Assembly (NCBI GenBank): GCA_018056145.1
Contig: JAGPGE010000450.1
Span: 1 to 5,345, forward strand
Direction: 5' to 3'
DNA from: Armatimonadota bacterium
GTDB taxonomy: Bacteria > Armatimonadota > Zipacnadia > Zipacnadales > JABUFB01
Length of the DNA: 5,345 nt
In this document: positions 4,501-5,345 of the stretch, in pieces
Numbering within the stretch: position 1 is the stretch's first letter
Layout: each line of letters starts with the position of its first letter
Made by a program: the position numbers and the translations under genes
Notes under the pieces: model-generated
Seen by the model: only the letters and a program-made list of their open reading frames with translations
What the model was told of the DNA's origin: nothing
Databases searched by the model: none

Positions 4501-5345
4501 GGCCGACAGCGGCGGGGTCATCAGCCTGGCCGCGGTGAACGGCGTCGTCTACGCCGCGCTGGATGAAGACGGGCGCGTGGTACGCATCGTGGATCGCGAT
4601 ATTCAGTCCCTGGCGCGGCGAGATGAAGGCCGTCCCTGCACTGCTCTCGCGGCAAGGGGCAGCCGCCTGTTCCTGGCCACCACCAGCCCGGTGCAACTGT
4701 ACACCGCCGACCTGCAGGCAGCCTGCGAGGGCAGCCTGGAGTCGGGCATTCTCGACGCCAAGCGACCGTCTCGCTGGGGCCGGGCAGACTGGCGCGCCTC
4801 CCTGCCCGAGGGCACGCGCATGGAACTGCGGATGCGCTCGGGCAACACCAGCGACCCCGAATATGGTGGCTGGAGCCCGTGGTGCTTTGCCCTCGAAAAG
4901 CCCGGGCGGGACCTTGCGGGACCACCGACGGCGCGGTATCTCCAGTACAAGCTGACGCTGGCCAAAGGCGAGGATACCAAGGACCCCTGGCTGGACTGGT
5001 TGCGGGTGAGGTACCTGCCCGAGAACCAGCGGCCGAAGGTGAAGGACCCCACCCCGAAAGAGGGCGCGGCGATCAGCGACAAGTTCACCCTCAAGTGGAA
5101 GATGGAGGACGCGGACAAGGACGAGCTTGAGGCGCGAATCGAGGCCCGCAAGCATGGCGAGGAAGCCTGGAAGACCGTGAAGGATGGGGTCACCAAGAGT
5201 GAGTTCGAGTGGAACACCAAGGACTTCGCGGACGGTGTCTACGACCTGCGGATCACCGCCAGCGACCGACGGGCCAACCCCACCGGCAGCCTCGAGCACA
5301 CGCTGGATATCCTGAACGTCACCATCGACAACACCGCGCCAGAGA
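1568..5345 (+). CDS. Secreted SpoIVB-type (S55) peptidase fused to beta-propeller, beta-sandwich and Fn3-like domains (3' partial)
   Basis: The frame stays open for 1259 codons and runs off the window. Residues 1-23 are a Sec signal peptide: Arg4, a hydrophobic core, then cleavage near ALA-A (20-23). C15 lacks a proper lipobox. Residues 44-131 match the serine half of SpoIVB (family S55): GKTVFAGTTITEFNLEILSV (49-68), GMDLVIAKV (75-83), then GMSGSPVYINGKLVGAIAYG (98-117), with S100 the expected nucleophile. A second S55 block, TGGTVTYVDGDLILGFGHP (259-277), supplies the expected catalytic H276. GTITQDRNWAIGGILG and further beta-rich sequence follow to about 615. Residues 619-740 are a low-complexity linker with 23 Asp/Glu in 680-711. 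Residues 780-1052 form seven repeats of about 40 residues, a beta-propeller. Residues 1055-1155 form a beta-sandwich with ARYLQYKLTL (1122-1131). Residues 1157-1259 are Fn3-like, with DFADGVYDLRITASD (1219-1233) and ending DNTAP (1254-1258). The protein is exported to the periplasm, cell surface or medium. Its substrate is unknown. Proteolytic activity is inferred from the motifs, and a scaffold role with a degenerate peptidase is possible. Confidence 0.9.
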   Translation, partial: MPMRLWTLIGLLAVCMTMPALAAERLSPHFNRDTMMLSSEVERGMRAVGKTVFAGTTITEFNLEILSVLENSNSGMDLVIAKVLDGPVVERESGIIGGMSGSPVYINGKLVGAIAYGWQWVREPICGITTINSMLNALDKPAEEMVGQLAPERKPEYALVREPFSAAGREITGVRIAPPGHEGEAFADAHTMVLAPVTAPVYCAGLPPKALEHLNGVLKPYGMEAIAGPGKSRYTVPVKIEPGAALGSSLVSGDIDISTGGTVTYVDGDLILGFGHPYMEFGKVAFPLTTSWVHDFVPRYSRTDKMMSVMEDVGTITQDRNWAIGGILGPTAPKVPATITITDRSREITDTYRVEIMRQRVMTPQLMGTSVLTAILNSYNSQGEGMVKVRFRVKGEKGHEITREDIFYHDGMLSMPAISGMMAASYMLTDNRFRPQDVTGLEYSAELWDADDTAAVESVTVDEPVAKAGEDITVRVRLRPDDGDIIEKAIKLHMPVSLAKGRIRIGVSGGDSAMAVRSRVGILPPTFYNLESAIEQIETLERGDQLFVAAGLPTRDISVEGTRLFRLPEMLKSALMNSPRTDLAAGGAEVSKTLDMPWLVYGGAIVTLPTEDREGKVGKAPSPSPSSSEDEDETLAPPPAPDGVPASLWWAASAFEKPRSGATRRAASRVTPSLELNGGEEEDDEALDDEDDEDAEAADEENGDEDEGADEGKKGDKEKPDTEGTQPKDKKKGDVGRKPSVWEQTSAEDFSAGELEGLAVRSDGRVEIAPNWKKTGEPEEMLVWCLAAATDKGYAGTIKPGRVYALENGDKSLLADTGEFGVSALCIGSDGAVIAATFPGGKVLAIRDGKTETLCTLEDLYVWALVGDGFDGYYAAVGPGAAVYHISAQGDTSRIATLPQEHATRLLLKGEDLYVGTADRGGLYRLNAKRELTALYDSGTDEVTGIELTADGSVVFSTAPTGRVISVAENGDITELFKADSGGVISLAAVNGVVYAALDEDGRVVRIVDRDIQSLARRDEGRPCTALAARGSRLFLATTSPVQLYTADLQAACEGSLESGILDAKRPSRWGRADWRASLPEGTRMELRMRSGNTSDPEYGGWSPWCFALEKPGRDLAGPPTARYLQYKLTLAKGEDTKDPWLDWLRVRYLPENQRPKVKDPTPKEGAAISDKFTLKWKMEDADKDELEARIEARKHGEEAWKTVKDGVTKSEFEWNTKDFADGVYDLRITASDRRANPTGSLEHTLDILNVTIDNTAPE

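Noticed and set aside
4034..5299. Minus-strand open frame of 421 codons
   Set aside because: It lies opposite the propeller, sandwich and Fn3 coding sequence, which has coherent repeat periodicity. The antisense product shows no domain or plausible start signal.

Overview
The window comes from a high-GC bacterium whose species I cannot name. A Gfo/Idh/MocA dehydrogenase sits beside a very large secreted multidomain protein, with a dense palindromic repeat cluster between genes. This combination fits uncultured Planctomycetota, Armatimonadota or similar groups, but that placement is an inference.

Layout. Bases 1-410 hold no convincing gene. They are packed with short GC-rich palindromes of two families. 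One family (A) has a GCCC-loop-GGGCGAC pattern. The other (B) has a GTRGGGCG head. Inverted copies of family B lie near both ends of a ~367-bp block. A minus-strand gene at 411-1388 encodes a complete 325-residue Gfo/Idh/MocA oxidoreductase, and its stop codon lies inside the last family B unit. Bases 1389-1567 form a divergent intergenic region with a candidate plus-strand promoter, a good ribosome binding site for the oxidoreductase, and small inverted repeats.

From 1568 to the end of the window, one uninterrupted plus-strand reading frame (at least 1259 codons, no stop) encodes an exported protein. Its order is: Sec signal peptide, SpoIVB-type (S55) serine peptidase module, beta-rich middle region, acidic linker, seven-bladed beta-propeller, beta-sandwich, and fibronectin-III-like domain. 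Its 3' end is outside the window.

The two genes are divergent and need not share a pathway. The oxidoreductase is probably a cytoplasmic sugar or polyol dehydrogenase. The large protein acts outside the cytoplasmic membrane. Its most notable features are that the serine motif of the peptidase module precedes the histidine motif, opposite to the order I recall for Bacillus SpoIVB, and that the module is fused to a propeller and adhesion-type domains.
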